A DNA stretch of 64,000 nucleotides from Castor canadensis (GCF_047511655.1 NC_133394.1:105358343-105422342); one strand, 5' to 3'. Positions 24,311 through 37,965 are shown, counted from the first letter of the stretch. Numbers and translations are program-made. The notes: generated from the sequence alone by a model not told the origin.

Positions 24311-25490
24311 CAACTTGAATATTTGGGGCATTTTTCTTGCAAGTTGAACACAAGTACTTATGTTCTTTTAAATTAGCATAATAGTATGATGGAAATATAC
24401 TTATCTGTGTCAAGACACTAAAACTATGCCAATCATTTTATGAAATAAGTTAATCGAAGATCCAAACTTCTTTTTTTACCGCAGCACATATGAAATTTAA
24501 CAGTGTTTTATCTTGCTAACATTCCTGAATACTGTGTGATGCCTATTTTAGGACAGTAAGATGTTATCAGGACTTAAAGAATATTTTATCTTTTCCTTTC
24601 ATATGTTGCTTTCAATATGAAATTCTATCTATTCCCAAAATATTTGTACCTTTAAAATACCAATTAAAATGAAGAGAAATGACATTACAGTGTATGATTA
24701 TGATACTTCTAAGTATACTATTGATTTGAGTAGATGGTCATCGCAAATCCTAACTGAAATAAGTAGATTAATATTAAAAATATAGGCGAGGAGGCAAAGT
24801 CTGAGTTCATTTTTAAAATTTAGCAAATCCATCATATGCATCTTGAGAGGAATTTCTGGTAAAAAAAATGGAGATAAAACCATAATAAAGGAAGTACTGA
24901 CAAATGAGGCATTCCTTTTCATTCTTACAAAGTAGTTCAATGTCAGAAGAAATAGGAGTGGAAGCATAAATTTAGTATGCACCTTTTCTAAGAAATTTAG
25001 AGGGACCTTCACTAGATGAGAGTAGGAACTCTGTGAAACCCTTGAACACATCACTTGGAATGATTTTCAACAATGTGCACTGATACATGTGAAAGGTTTT
25101 TTTGCTCAGAGCTACAAATGCCAAGCAAAGCTTTTCACACAGTGTTCATTTGGTAAGGCTGCTCCAGATGTGTCAACTCTTTGACCTTTTCTTATTTTTC
25201 TTTTTTTAAACTGGAAACATGATTTCTAAGCAAACCAGATTAAACTAGTTGCTAAAGTACATGACAAGAATGTGGTAGAAGGAATATCAGATATATCAGT
25301 GCATGTGTTGTTTAATTATCTCTTCATTATACGGAACCTAAGCTTTTTTAAAGTAAGGCCTCAGGCATGAGAAAATTTGAACTCTCCTTAGCATAGAAGT
25401 CCAGTAGGTGATTAGGCACTTACTTTATGTCTCTTTGATCCTCAAGATGTGCCATTCTTTTTTTTCAACCACAATAAAACGTTCTGCTAT
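24311..25490. other. AT-rich DNA, nothing recognised
   Basis: A 118-codon minus-strand frame at 24698-25054 has no domain or homologue that I recognise and is treated as chance. Confidence 0.4.
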
Positions 25491-25529
25491 TCCAGCAAGG
25501 ATAAAGAAGCAAGCAATCAGAAATAAAAA

Positions 25530-25690
25530 GAATGTACCCATCTCTTGAAAAGTAGGGGAGAGGAGATGAAGGAAAGCAGTGGAGGGCATAAATTCAAATT
25601 TGATATATTTGATACATTGTAAGAACCTTTGTAAATGTAAATGCCACAACAATAAAGGAAATAAAGTATTAAAAAAGATTTTAAAAAAGA
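25530..25690 (+). mobile_element. LINE-1 3' terminus
   Basis: Contains 'gcagtggagggcataaattc', 'tgatatatttgatacattgt' and 'aagaacctttgtaaatg', ending in an A-rich tail near 25680. Confidence 0.8.
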
Positions 25691-25929
25691 AAGGTAGGAT
25701 CCAGAAATCAAATATTATTTCTGCTGACAGTTCGTTGGAAACATTTGTATCCACAGATACAATTACCTGTAAAGGAACCTTTAAATGTATTTTAGAGAGT
25801 AGGGAGGGAGAGATGGTGTGACCATGTGGACAACTAATATTCCTTTTCTTACTTTTTTGTGGCTTTTGGGAGAGCAGACAAAAAGACAAACTATGGAGAA
25901 ATATTGACAGGAATCAGTTCCTACTTCCA

Positions 25930-26095
25930 TAGTTTATTACCTCTTTGATCTTGGAAAAGATACTTAGCTTCTCTACAGTCAGTGTCATCATATGCAAAAT
26001 CTGGATAATAATACCAGCACCTTTGTAGAATTATCATGGAAATTATATGAATTACTATTTGGAAAGATTTTAGAACAGTGAATGCAGTGGTAGTG
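25930..26095 (+). repeat. MIR SINE
   Basis: Ordered MIR landmarks: 'tgatcttggaaaagatactt', 'agcttctctacagtcagtgt', 'atctggataataataccagc', 'agaacagtgaatgc'. It is an ancient mammalian SINE relic. Confidence 0.7.
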
Positions 26096-26730
26096 ACCAC
26101 ATTATTGTTGGGAAAAAAGCTATATTTGGATTACTTGTTGTACTGTTTTATTTGGAATATACCAGAAATCATGTACAGAATTACACTGTTTCTAAAATAA
26201 TGTGATTCAGATACTAACAACTTATACACACACACTCACACTTCATTCTTCTGACTGAATTGTAAAAAAATAAACCAATGATCTAACAGCCTTTTTACTT
26301 TAAACTAGACTTACCTCCATTAAACAAAGTATGGATGGATATACAGAGACAGAGCTCAAAAAAGGACCAAATGTATGATTTTTTGACTACTTAGAACATG
26401 GATAAAAATCTTTGTGCTTCTTCAACTGTATCATAGAAAAGTCAAACAAACAAGCTGAAGGGAAATTCAACTCAGAGCCAAAGAGAAATGACTGACATCA
26501 CATATGTTTTTGGTGACAGTACCGCCTGAGTAAGAAGCCTGAACCTTAAAATTATAGAACATTTGGTCAAGGACAATATTGCTGTTGTCCAAATGTGTCT
26601 CTCCAAAATGTGTATGTTCAAACCTAGTAATGAATGTGAGTTTTAAAAGCTGAGGCTTTAGGATGGTGATAAAATCCGAAAGGGGAACCCTCATCAATAG
26701 GATTTGTGATCTTGAAAAAGAGGTGCTCAG

Positions 26731-27013
26731 GAGTTGGGAACAGTGGCTCATTCCTGTAATCTTAGCTACTCTAGTGGCATAGATTGGGAGGATCCTGGTT
26801 TGAGAAAAGCCTGGACAAAAAGTTCATGAGACCCTATCTCAACCAATAAATGCTGGGTGTGAAAGCATACAACTATCATACTAGCTATGCAGGTGGGTAA
26901 CCTACATAGGAGAATTGCCTGGTCAGGGCATAAATGCAAGACAAGAAGGCTGAGGGCATGGCTTACCTGCAGGCCTGCCTTGCAAGCACAAAGTCCTGAG
27001 TTTAATTTTAGGA
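26731..27013 (+). repeat. B1-B1-ID composite SINE
   Basis: Two successive 7SL-like monomers ('cagtggctcattcctgtaat' and 'tgctgggtgtgaaagcatac') are followed by a tRNA-like ID module ('gggcatggcttacctgcagg', 'tcctgagtttaatttta'). The same order occurs at 52130-52449. Confidence 0.8.
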
Positions 27014-27019
27014 GCATTG

Positions 27020-28495
27020 AAAGGAATGTTTAAGGCTATCTCATTCCAGAGTAGATTTGATTTCCTATACCAGCAATCTATTCAATCCAAGACATTGTAA
27101 TTAACTATGTATTTGTTTGTAGTGAAAGTGTTAGTAAAATTTATAAGGAAAGGAATACACTTTCAATAGACCAAAAGCAGGTTATGACTAGAGAGAGAAA
27201 GAGAATGGCCAGACACTGTAATTTCTAATTTAATTCTGTGGATGTCTTATAACCATAAAGCTAGTGCATTCAAACTCTATCCTCATTTCCATTATGCCTG
27301 TGGTCAACATTTCGCAGGATACCACTTTTTTTTCTTAATTTCTGAAATAAAAAAAAATATATAGCTATTTTACATAGGCCCCTGGCAAGTTAAAACTGAA
27401 TAATGATATTTTATAAAAACACATGGAGTTACATATAAAAGCAAAAAGTAGATTGGTGTGTTAATAGGAATTTTACAGCTTTTATGAAATAATAAGCAAT
27501 GAGTCAAAAAAACTGGTGAAATGATTTTATATACAATATCATTAAAGTATTATAATGCATGGTCATTTCCTGTACTCTAAATTTCAAGTGACCCCTTTTA
27601 CTATCAGATGTTTTAATTGCTTCATTTAAACTGAGGAGAAAATTATGATTCTTTAGAAGCTTGTAGATACAGTATTCATGAAGCATCACTTCGTTTTCAG
27701 GTACCAAGTACTTTTATTTCTTTCATAATTTTACTAAGGTAGAAGTTTTGTCACTGAAAAATTAGCCAAAGAGTGCTGTCATTAAATTTTTTCAAATAAA
27801 AATCACTTATTCTCTTTGAAGTAGAATTTTTAAATAGATTTTTGAGAGATTACTAGTATACCCCAAAATATTTTATATCAAGGTTTCAAAAGAAACAAAT
27901 GTTTTATGTTCAATGAAAACTTTTGATTAAAAAAAAGTTGTGTGAAACAGATGTCTCTAGACCTTATAAGAACACAGGTGAAGGATGAGTAATAGAATGT
28001 CAATGTTAACAATGAAAACAATGAAGTCTTGCTGCTTCACATCTTTCAGGAACTGTCAGAGCACATTTGTGACATAACATGCACAGTTAGAAAGTCAAAG
28101 ATGAAGACATGCAGTAGTTCTAGGGTCAGATGCTGTCAGTTTGAAGCAAATTGAAGATTTTACAGAAATGGTCACATCAATCTTAGCTGAAATTATAAGT
28201 CATGAGAGTTGGGATATCAGTAACAAATCAAAATGGGCACCAAGTCCTGGTGCCCCTTCTGCGCTAAACACAAATGTTCCATCTGTTTTTCTAAGGAGAG
28301 GTGGGGTGAACCAAGGCATGGCCTCAGAAGGCTTTGGTGTTTAAGGTGGGTCAGCTACAGGACAAACTCGGGGCATTCACCATTTGTAAACTGGTGTAGA
28401 GGCAAGTGTTTCAGTATTTTCACAAATAACCTTCCTAGTGTTATTGGCTAATTTTATGTGATTAAAAAAACTTAACTACATCTGCACAAGCATTT
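27020..28495. other. AT-rich DNA, nothing recognised
   Basis: Frames at 28141-28451 on the plus strand overlap each other. One contains a CxxC-like cluster (CPFCAKHKCSICF), but there is no supporting context; probably chance. Confidence 0.4.
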
Positions 28496-28499
28496 GCCC

Positions 28500-29525
28500 C
28501 TTTTTGTCGTTGTTATTTTATTTTATTTTTTATGTACTTTAGCTTATCATTTTTGCATTTACTTACATGTGTATACATTATTTGGGCCACCTGTCCCCCC
28601 CACCTCCTAGCAGAACCTGTTCTACCTTCTTGTTCTCCAATTTTGTACAGGAAAATACCTAAAAGATAAGAAAAACATGGCGTTTCCTAGTTTGAAATAA
28701 AGATAGCTAAACAGGGAGATTCCTTGCATTGTTTCCATGCATATGTGTGTTACAACCCAAATTGGTTCATCTCTAGCAGACCTCTTCACTACTTCCTAGT
28801 CCCCTTCCCATAGTGGCCCCTACCAGTTTAAGATTACTATATTCATTACTATACAGTAAGCGTATCAATCACATTCAAGTTTTTGGTTTCTTTCCCTTTC
28901 CCTATTCCTCCCATGAGCAGTCTCCCCTTAGTGTGTGACCATGTCCAATAATATTACTACATTTGTTTTAGGTCTATATCTGCATTTGAGAAAGAATATG
29001 AAATTTTTGGCCTTCTGAGCCTGGCTAACTTTGTTTAAGTTGATGTTCTCCAGTTCCATCCATTTACCTGCAAATGATAAAATTTCATTTTTCCTTGTGA
29101 CTGAATAAAATTCCATTGTGTATAAATACCACATTATTTTAATCCATTTGTCAGTAGTCGGGCATCATGGCTGTTTCCATAGCATGGCTATTGTGAATAA
29201 TGTTGCAAATAAACATGGGTGTACAGGTGCCTTCGTAGTAATCTGACTCACATTCCTTCAGGTACATCCCAAGGAGTGGTATTGCTGGATCATACTGCAG
29301 ATCTATGTTTAGTTTTTTAGGAAACCTCCATATTGTTTTCCATAGTGGTTGTACTAGCTTACATTCCCACCAGCAGTATATGAGAGTTCCTTTTTTCCTC
29401 ACATCCTTGCCACCATTTGTTGTTGGTGGTGTTCTTGATGGTAGCTATTCAAACAGGAGTGAGGTAGAATCTTACCATGGTTTTACTTTGAATTTCCTTT
29501 ATGGCCAGAGATGGTGAGCATTTTT
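28500..29525 (-). mobile_element. LINE-1, ORF2 C-terminus and 3' UTR
   Basis: Minus-strand frames at 29402-29151 and 29134-28928 carry ORF2 C-terminal hallmarks ([50 protein letters not shown]). They are split by at least one frameshift or stop. The 3' UTR occupies 28500-28900 and the element is 5'-truncated. It lies about 0.5 kb downstream of the zinc-finger retrocopy, on the same strand. Confidence 0.9.
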
Positions 29526-29527
29526 CT

Positions 29528-29620
29528 TTTTTTTTTATCCATAATTTATTTATTTTTATTGTTGAGTTGGGTGGGGGTACATTGTGGCATTTACAAAAGT
29601 TCTTCCAATATATCAAATAT
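29528..29620 (-). mobile_element. Second LINE-1 3' terminus
   Basis: A further T-rich start and 'gtgggggtacattgtggcat', 'ttacaaaagttcttccaata' show a separate LINE-1 3' end inserted head-to-tail with the preceding copy. Confidence 0.75.
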
Positions 29621-29697
29621 ATCATACAAATGATGAAGTTTGTTTTTTTCCAAAGAACTTAGGTAAGTTTACAACAGGTGGTTGAAGATATAGGAAG

Positions 29698-29772
29698 TGC
29701 CCAAACAGGGACTTAAAGCCCGGATCCTCAGATTAAAAGTGTGATGCTTTACCAACTAAGCTATTCAAGCCC
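29698..29772 (-). pseudogene. tRNA-Lys(UUU)-like pseudogene
   Basis: Read on the minus strand this aligns along its length with tRNA-Lys(UUU): a D-arm/A-box region close to TAGCTTAGTTGG, an anticodon loop containing CTTTTAA (anticodon TTT), the variable region, and a T arm ending in AGTCCCTG followed by TTTGGGCA. The B box is damaged (GCTTTAAGTCC instead of GGTTCAAGTCC), the anticodon stem has one mismatch (TCACA against TCTGA) and the acceptor stem is imperfect. It is therefore probably not transcribed into functional tRNA. It lies about 285 bp beyond the stop of the zinc-finger retrocopy, on the same strand. It could be a decayed tRNA gene or a retro-tRNA; no poly(A) is attached. Confidence 0.7.
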
Positions 29773-30056
29773 CTTTATGACCTGACATTTCTAAATCTGT
29801 CCTTCCCCCAACTCCCTTTCACCCTGAATCTCAACAATTCCGATTCAATATGAGGAACTATTCAGGTTTAAGTTTCAATGCTTAGCAATTGAAAAAAATG
29901 TCTCCTGGTGCTTACCATAGGCTGTATTCTTACACTGTACAGAAAGAGGAGGCAAAGTAAACCTACCCCAGGATAGAACAAGGAAGATCAGTCTAAGAGG
30001 CACAAGGAAAAATGGAAAGTGTAAAAACCTGAATCACTACACTCAGGCATTGGTAG
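29773..30056. other. Region 3' of the zinc-finger retrocopy
   Basis: Could be the retained 3' UTR of the parent mRNA: no repeat is recognised. On the minus strand there is no AATAAA followed by a poly(A) tract. Confidence 0.35.
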
Positions 30057-31962
<1,906 letters not shown>

Positions 31963-32009
31963 CTTTTCACCCAGGTTTCTTTTACAGTCTTCCACTCTCC
32001 CTGCTGGTT

Positions 32010-32450
32010 AGCTCCAGCTACTAAACAAGTTAGGGAGTTGCTCCTGTAGATGTTAGCCTCCTTCTGGGGACACCAGTTTGGTGTTCCCAGGCAAAGGGCC
32101 CTTGCTGACCCACTGGGCAGCTGCTGTTTGGTTTGATGTGTCAAACATTGCCCTGGGGTTGGGGCTCATCAGGAACATTAAGTCAGGTGTGACTTCACAT
32201 CTTGTTTTCCCACATAATTGGTAAAGAGAAGAATGTGACCTTTCTAACTGCCCTTAGTTCATTCCTTGCCTTCTTTTGATTTCTTCTTCATAGAGCAGTC
32301 TGAGTGGTCCACTTGCAACTTAAGTTGGATCTTTTCATTTCCCTCTGCTCCAATAACTCAGTTTTACTTGTTTTACATTAATTATTCTTCTTCTCTATAG
32401 TGATTTATCATTTTCCAACATGGTGCACAAGTTACTTATATATCATGTCT
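32010..32450. other. Region 5' of the zinc-finger retrocopy
   Basis: Possible retained 5' UTR of the parent mRNA nearest the ATG. An overlapping 86-codon frame at 31884-32144 on the minus strand has no recognised domain. Confidence 0.3.
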
Positions 32451-32454
32451 AGTG

Positions 32455-32609
32455 TTTATTGTCCTGCCACTCTTGCTAAAATGAAGGCTCCTGAGCTCCA
32501 TGAGAGCGGATACTTTTGTCCGTCTTGTTCACTTTTGTACTTCTCAAACAGCGCCTGCATGAGTTCGCTGTATTAAAAACTGGCTGAATGAAGAGAATTA
32601 AAAAAAAAA
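32455..32609 (+). repeat. LINE-2 3' end
   Basis: Contains 'ctgagctccatgagagcgga', 'ttttgtccgtcttgttcact', 'aacagcgcctgcatgagttc' and 'ctggctgaatgaagagaatt', the recognisable order of the LINE-2 3' terminus, then a short A-run. This ancient element lies between the zinc-finger copy and the CpG-rich patch. Confidence 0.65.
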
Positions 32610-32611
32610 AT

Positions 32612-32880
32612 AAGGGCGTGGGGGGGGGACTTAGAAGTCCCTGGGAGCAAGAGTGGGAGGAGATGGGAGAAATGGCAGGGAAAAGTCCAGACTAGGGGGA
32701 GGAAAAGACAACGGCCCCTTTCCCAAACATGGCACAAACCACCACCCTGTCCCACCCAGCGACCCCGGGTGCCCTGGTGAGAGGCTGCATTTAAGCGACC
32801 GAGGTGGCAGTGCCAGGCCTCGGGGACCGGGAGACCCTCGGTCCTCAGGAAATGGAGCTTTCATGCGTTTTTAGTGGTTG
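32612..32880. promoter_or_regulatory. Small CpG-rich patch, possible promoter or 5' exon
   Basis: About ten CpG sites occur, nine of them within roughly 125 bp at 32745-32870, in a GC-rich block that contrasts with the CpG-poor window. It lies about 650-900 bp upstream of the ATG of the zinc-finger copy. It may be a promoter, an untranslated first exon or an unrelated GC-rich relic; no TATA box is evident. Frames on both strands here follow from the GC content and are not taken as genes. Confidence 0.4.
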
Positions 32881-33468
32881 GGTTGAGAAAAGTTGGCTGG
32901 GAAGGAGGATTTGAAAAGAATATCACTTTTGTATTCTAGGTACAAAGGTATTGATGTTCATGTATTAATGTATTCAAATATAAATAGATTTAAATGAAAA
33001 ATATAAATAAATTAAAAAATTGACCTGGATTTCAAATACAAATCACAAAATATCTGTAATCCGAGTAAAAGGTATCTATGAAAGTATATTGCTAATGCCA
33101 TGTGATGTTGAACTTTGATTATTTTCCAAGATAGAGAAAGGAACGTGGGTGTTGATTTCACTTTTGCCTTTTCACTATTAAGTTGATGGCACTAGCTAAG
33201 GCAGTTAAAAAAGAACATTTATAAAGATTAGAAATAGAATTGTAAAGTCTCTAAAATAAAATAAAGCAAAATGCTTAATCTTATACCTATTAATTTAAAA
33301 TAGAATGTCCCAGAATTGACAAATAGGTATTTTTTAAAGTCAAATTATTTACCATTTTCCCAAATTAATTCTATCTTTATTGATATTAAAAGGGTATTTT
33401 GAATTAAAATTTTTATAATAGTATCAATAAAACACATGAATTATACACTATTATGTGATTTTTAAAAT

Positions 33469-33580
33469 GCCACTCCTGGGCTGGTAGAGTGGCTTAAGTG
33501 GTAAGAGCACCTGCTTTGCAAGAGTGAAGCCTGAGTTCAAATCCCATTGCCATCAAAAAAAAAAAAAAAAAGTCACTCCT
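33469..33580 (+). repeat. ID-type SINE with target duplication
   Basis: The element at 33478-33571 has a tRNA-like A box (agtggcttaagtggtaagag), a B box (gagttcaaatccc) and a poly(A) tail of about 17. Flanks GCCACTCCT (33469-33477) and GTCACTCCT (33572-33580) form a 9-bp target duplication with one mismatch. Confidence 0.9.
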
Positions 33581-34009
33581 CTCATCCCTTCTCAGATTTG
33601 CATTTTCAATTTATAGGAGTGATGAAGCAAATGATATGGCTTAACTTTGATTTATTCTAATGTTATTTAATCTCACATGAATTTTTATTTCACAAATCTA
33701 CTTTCACTTTGAGATAAATTAAAAATCTTAAAATATGTATAGAAAAGCTTATGAAATATTAAACTAAACATTTTGCATATTTTTAACAATATTTCATTGA
33801 GCACCTTATTTGATCATGTAATTTAGTTGCCTTATCTCTAAGCAGAATTGATAGATTTGATTAAGCACATTTTCCTTGTAATGGGGAGTAAGTCTAACTC
33901 CAAGTGTAAATGTATTTCTGTTCCTAGGCATCCACCTCCAAATTCAATGTAAATACTACATCCAGAGAAGGAAGGTCATTCCCCATTAGTGAATGCACCA
34001 AATATATTA

Positions 34010-34284
34010 TGCAGCTTTCTGTCACTGTGACAAAATACCCTAAAAAAAGCCTGTGATGCAGCAAAGCTGCTTACCTCATGGTGACTGGGAAAGAGAGAGA
34101 GAAGAGAAGAGAGAGAGAAAAGAAGGGGCCAGGGTCCTAATACTAAGAGCAGACCCCTAATGACTTTACTTCCTTATACCAGTATTTACTTCCTAAAGGT
34201 TCCATCATCTCCCAATAGCGCCAGAGGGTGGTGATCAAGTCTTTAGCATATGGGCCTTGTGGGGTTCACTTAAGATCCAAACCA
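34010..34284 (-). repeat. MaLR (MLT1/ORR1-like) LTR, internally deleted
   Basis: On the minus strand it starts TGGTTTGGATCTTAAGTG and ends with 'tattttgtcacagtgacaga' and 'aagctgca'. The C/T-rich centre is present as (CTCT)n, but the segment with the polyadenylation signal between 'gcatcacaggc' and the end is missing. Flanking 5-mers (TATTA and TAACA) match at only three positions, so the boundaries are approximate. Confidence 0.65.
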
Positions 34285-34289
34285 TAACA

Positions 34290-35035
34290 CCATTCAATGA
34301 AAGTTCCATCAAACACATAAACATAAATATAATTAATTTTCAATATAAGTAGTAGTGGAAAATATTCTGATATTTTTGCTATCATGTGAAAACCTGGTAT
34401 TTGAGAAAAGAGAAATGGAATGGAACCACAGGACCAAGACAGACACTTCCATCAAGTATTTTGTGTAGGATTCCTAAGGCTTCAATCACCATCAAAAATT
34501 TGTTCACATTTGGTTCAAATCTGGTGTCATATAAAAATGCTTCATTATATTGTAATACCCCAAATAATACAAATATCAGACAGCACAAAATGAAAGGTCT
34601 TTTACAAAACTGAACTCAACTCTTACTTAAGTATTTTATTTTGGGGTTATATTTATGGTAGACTTAACACATGTAGGGAAAGGCTCTATATTAAAGGAGC
34701 CCAAAGACAGATAATGATGAAATGGAATGAATGATCCTTGATTACATGTTAGACTAGTTAGAAAGTCATAAAGAACACTTAGGAACAATTGCAGATACTC
34801 AATAGGGATGGTACACTAAGTAGTTGTATTAAATGATGTCAAATTTTATGTGGTAATAATTGTACATTAATAGTACAGATTATTACATATGTAATGTATA
34901 TTACTATAAGAGAATGCCCTTTCTCTGAATGGAACACATATTTAAGATTTTAGAAGTAAAATATCATGATGTTTGCTAGCTGATATCTAAAAGTAAACAC
35001 TAGAAAAAATTCTGTATGCATTCATGTGTGTGTGT
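34290..35035. other. AT-rich DNA, nothing recognised
   Basis: Overlapping frames on both strands at 34382-34613 show mirror-image coding by chance. No repeat is recognised. Confidence 0.4.
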
Positions 35036-35057
35036 TTGATGGAGAGCATGCATATAC

Positions 35058-35125
<68 letters not shown>
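35058..35125. repeat. Compound (GT)n(GA)n microsatellite
   Basis: About 19 GT units pass directly into about 14 GA units, a purine/pyrimidine-asymmetric tract. Confidence 0.95.
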
Positions 35126-35128
<3 letters not shown>

Positions 35129-35325
35129 TTAACAGAGTGTGAAAAGGCAAACATCCAAAATATGAATCTAGCTAAAAAGGAATACTTGTAGTCATTGTAT
35201 CTGTTACATTTGAGGTGGAACATTAAAAAAGTTGAGGTAAAAGATTTCTCAAGAAAAATAAGTAGTTTTCAGTGATATTACTGAAAAAAAAAAGGAAAGA
35301 AACTAGAAATAAAGACTCTGAGATG

Positions 35326-35530
35326 AGGTCAAACATGGTGATCCAGGTCTATAATTCTAGGAGACAGAGGTGTCATCACCATCTGAGGTCAACTCAAGCA
35401 AAAGCACAAAGCCCTATCTAAAATAAATCTAAAGAATTAAAAAAAACGGAAGCTTGGCTCAGGTAGCATAGGACTTAGCCCTAAAAATGCAAAACCCTGA
35501 GTTCAAATCACAGTGCCACCAAAATCAATT
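35326..35530 (+). repeat. Composite B1+ID SINE
   Basis: A worn 7SL-like start ('aaacatggtgatccaggtct') is followed by an ID module ('gaagcttggctcaggtagca', 'cctgagttcaaatcacagtg'). Confidence 0.75.
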
Positions 35531-35789
35531 AAATAATTAATTAATAAGAATCTGAGTGAAGAATCATAATGAAAATTTCTGTTCCTGAGTTTCTATATTT
35601 CTGCTTTTATTAATGTAGGTTTTCAAAAGAAATTCTATGCCATTCTTTTTTTTTTTTTTTGGTTATTCAGAAGATATATAGAAAATGGCACTGATGGCTG
35701 ACATCTTCAAAATGTGTTAATTAAACTGAGGTAAATAAAGTATCCAGAATTTTGTTTTTTTGTATGATACAAGTTTTGGTCACTCACAA

Positions 35790-36290
35790 GGGAGAACCAT
35801 GGGACGTGGAAGAGAAGCAGCAAGCACATAAATGCAGTTCCTGATGTGTTTGGCCTAAAGAAGCAGTGAGGCTTACAACTGCTCTGTTTACCTGGAACTC
35901 CTTTTTAGCATTGGATTCTTAGGCATGACTGGTGTGTTAGCTCCATGGCTCCAAATTCTGCAGGATAGCCTCACCATCAAAGTCAATGAATCAATGAGCA
36001 GCAATGAGAATGGACAATAGGATCAATCCATTCTGGTGGGACTCAAGCTCCTGTTTGTAGATTTTTACCCTGCTCTGATCTTTCTTTTCCCTTCCTGTGG
36101 ACTTGAAGTCTGCACATCAACGAAAGACAGCTGAACCTGATCCCACAGCTGCATAAAGTGATTTCTGGTAGCAGATCCATTTATAGGTAAGTGTTAGAAG
36201 ATAGATAGATACATAGATGAGTGGATAAAAGGATAGACAGAAGAAATACCTCTGTTGGTTCAGGTTTGATGACTGAACTGTAATTGATGT
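35790..36290 (+). repeat. Probable old MLT1-type LTR
   Basis: The 3' part reads 'ggacttgaagtctgcacatc', 'gaacctgatcccacagctgc', then a GATA-rich simple tract and 'ctctgttggttcagg'. This order is seen in older MLT1 LTRs. The 5' end is uncertain. Confidence 0.4.
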
Positions 36291-36349
36291 AAAAGCATTT
36301 TAAATGATAGCACAAAATACTATTTAAATGTTTGTATTAGTATATGATA

Positions 36350-36760
36350 CTTACACTGGGAATTTTCTTATGACATTTCCATATATACTTATATATTATA
36401 CTCCAGTTTGGTTCATTCCTTCTATTAGTCTTTCTTCCCCTAGTCCCCTTCTTGAAATGACTTCAACAGTTTTTAAGGTTCCATATTTACACATATATAG
36501 AAAGTACCCCAACCATATTCACCCTCCTCCTTCCACTATTACACTCCCCTTAACAGGATTTGTTTTACATTCCTGTCCTTTATTCTTTAAGTGTCCTTTC
36601 ATTGCTCAATGAAGTTTTGTTTTTGTATTTTATTTGTAAATATATGTACCTTAAATAGTCAAATCCTCTCTATTACTCTTCCTTTCCCTTCCCTCTACCC
36701 TGTAATGTTAACAGTTTTCAGGGTGCTCCATTGATTCCTGTTCCAGAAACGTGATATATT
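36350..36760 (-). mobile_element. LINE-1 3' UTR fragment
   Basis: The plus strand has 'cttatgacatttccatatat', CT-rich tracts and 'accatattcaccctcctcct', the complement of the LINE-1 3' UTR as at 6595-7036. Confidence 0.65.
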
Positions 36761-36837
36761 TCAATATTATTCACTCATTATCACTTTTTTTCTTCTTTTC
36801 TTCCTCCCTTAGTCTCTTCTATCAGTTTCACTTTTGG

Positions 36838-36870
36838 AACTATATATATATATACATATATATATATACA
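36838..36870. repeat. (TA)n tract
   Basis: Alternating TA with two C interruptions. Confidence 0.9.
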
Positions 36871-37965
36871 AAAAATATTAATTATATTTTTAATGTAGGC
36901 TTCAAAGAAATACATAATTTAACCCCAAACCTCTAACTTGTAAAGAAATATCAGGAAAAATATTATAGTACCAAGAAATCTTCAATTAGCTCTCACTCAG
37001 TAAAATATTAGTGTTGTTGAAATGCAAATAGAAATTTAAAATTATTTCAAAACTGTTTGGCTATAAGTTAAATGTGTATGTGTTGGCAAACATTTTTATG
37101 CCCATGTATTCATAACTTCCAGTCATTTCATCACAAAATTTGACAGATATTTTCATCAGTCCCACTTCCTTGTTTCAAATTGCAAATATGTTCATGAATA
37201 AAATAAATAAAGATGCTTCTTCTCATGTCAGCTCAGTTCCCATTTCATTTGCATTAACAAGCCTAATGCCAATTGTAGTTGGCACCAGAGCTGCCCAGAA
37301 GGACATATGTCATCAAAGCTAAGCGGTCTTCAGTGGTATTTGAAATCTTCTCTATGATCCTCTCAATAGCTAATAAAAAGCAGTCAGAAGATGTTCAGAT
37401 GAAATACTCCACCATTTGAAATTCATCATAAAGTAAAACATAATATCTTTGGGGGTTATTTTAGCTATTACATTTATGAAGTAAAGAGAGATACTAAGAC
37501 TCAAACATATGGGTACATCCCTCATAAATTATATGCACATAGTAAATGACTCTTCTTTGGTTAAGTATCAGAATCATAACCCTGCCATCACATTCCCTAA
37601 TTATTTTCTCTGTAGCTGTCAAGGCTGGTGAAAATAATTTCAACATTCATCTCTCAGCACTCACTCCAATTAAATGGTATACAACTTCTAGAAATTAAAA
37701 AAGAAGAATGGGAAGTACTCATACCAATTTTCTGAAAATGCTTTAGTAATTAAATGAAGTAAATTAATAAAGTTTAGAGTGGAATAAATACAATCTGATG
37801 ATTAGAGCTACACTGCATATGTTTATTTTTAGTTGACTGTCTTTGTTACTAAAAGTTTTGGTTGACAACTCATAAGGACCGCTCTGCTGCTCTAGTTATA
37901 TGTTTGAGTGATTCTGATTAATTCTAAAAACAATAACCTACTTTAAGAAGGTGCTGTAATACTAC
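36871..37965. other. AT-rich DNA, nothing recognised
   Basis: No gene or named repeat is recognised on either strand. Confidence 0.4.

Noticed and set aside
24698-25054. 118-codon minus-strand frame
   Set aside because: No recognisable family, no supporting signals; plausible by chance in 64 kb.
25425-25889. 154-codon minus-strand frame
   Set aside because: It runs antisense through a LINE-1 3' end and has no domain; hydrophobic character comes from AT-rich composition.
28233-28451. Cysteine-cluster frame resembling a zinc ribbon
   Set aside because: Single short frame overlapping another, with no conserved spacing or context.
31993-31995. Start of the zinc-finger frame at 31995
   Set aside because: The codon there is GTG, not ATG; the first ATG in frame is at 31962 with A at -3.
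32631-32874. Proline/glycine-rich frames on both strands
   Set aside because: They follow from GC-rich sequence lacking stop codons; mirrored on both strands.
36328-36612. 94-codon plus-strand frame
   Set aside because: Antisense to a LINE-1 3' UTR.
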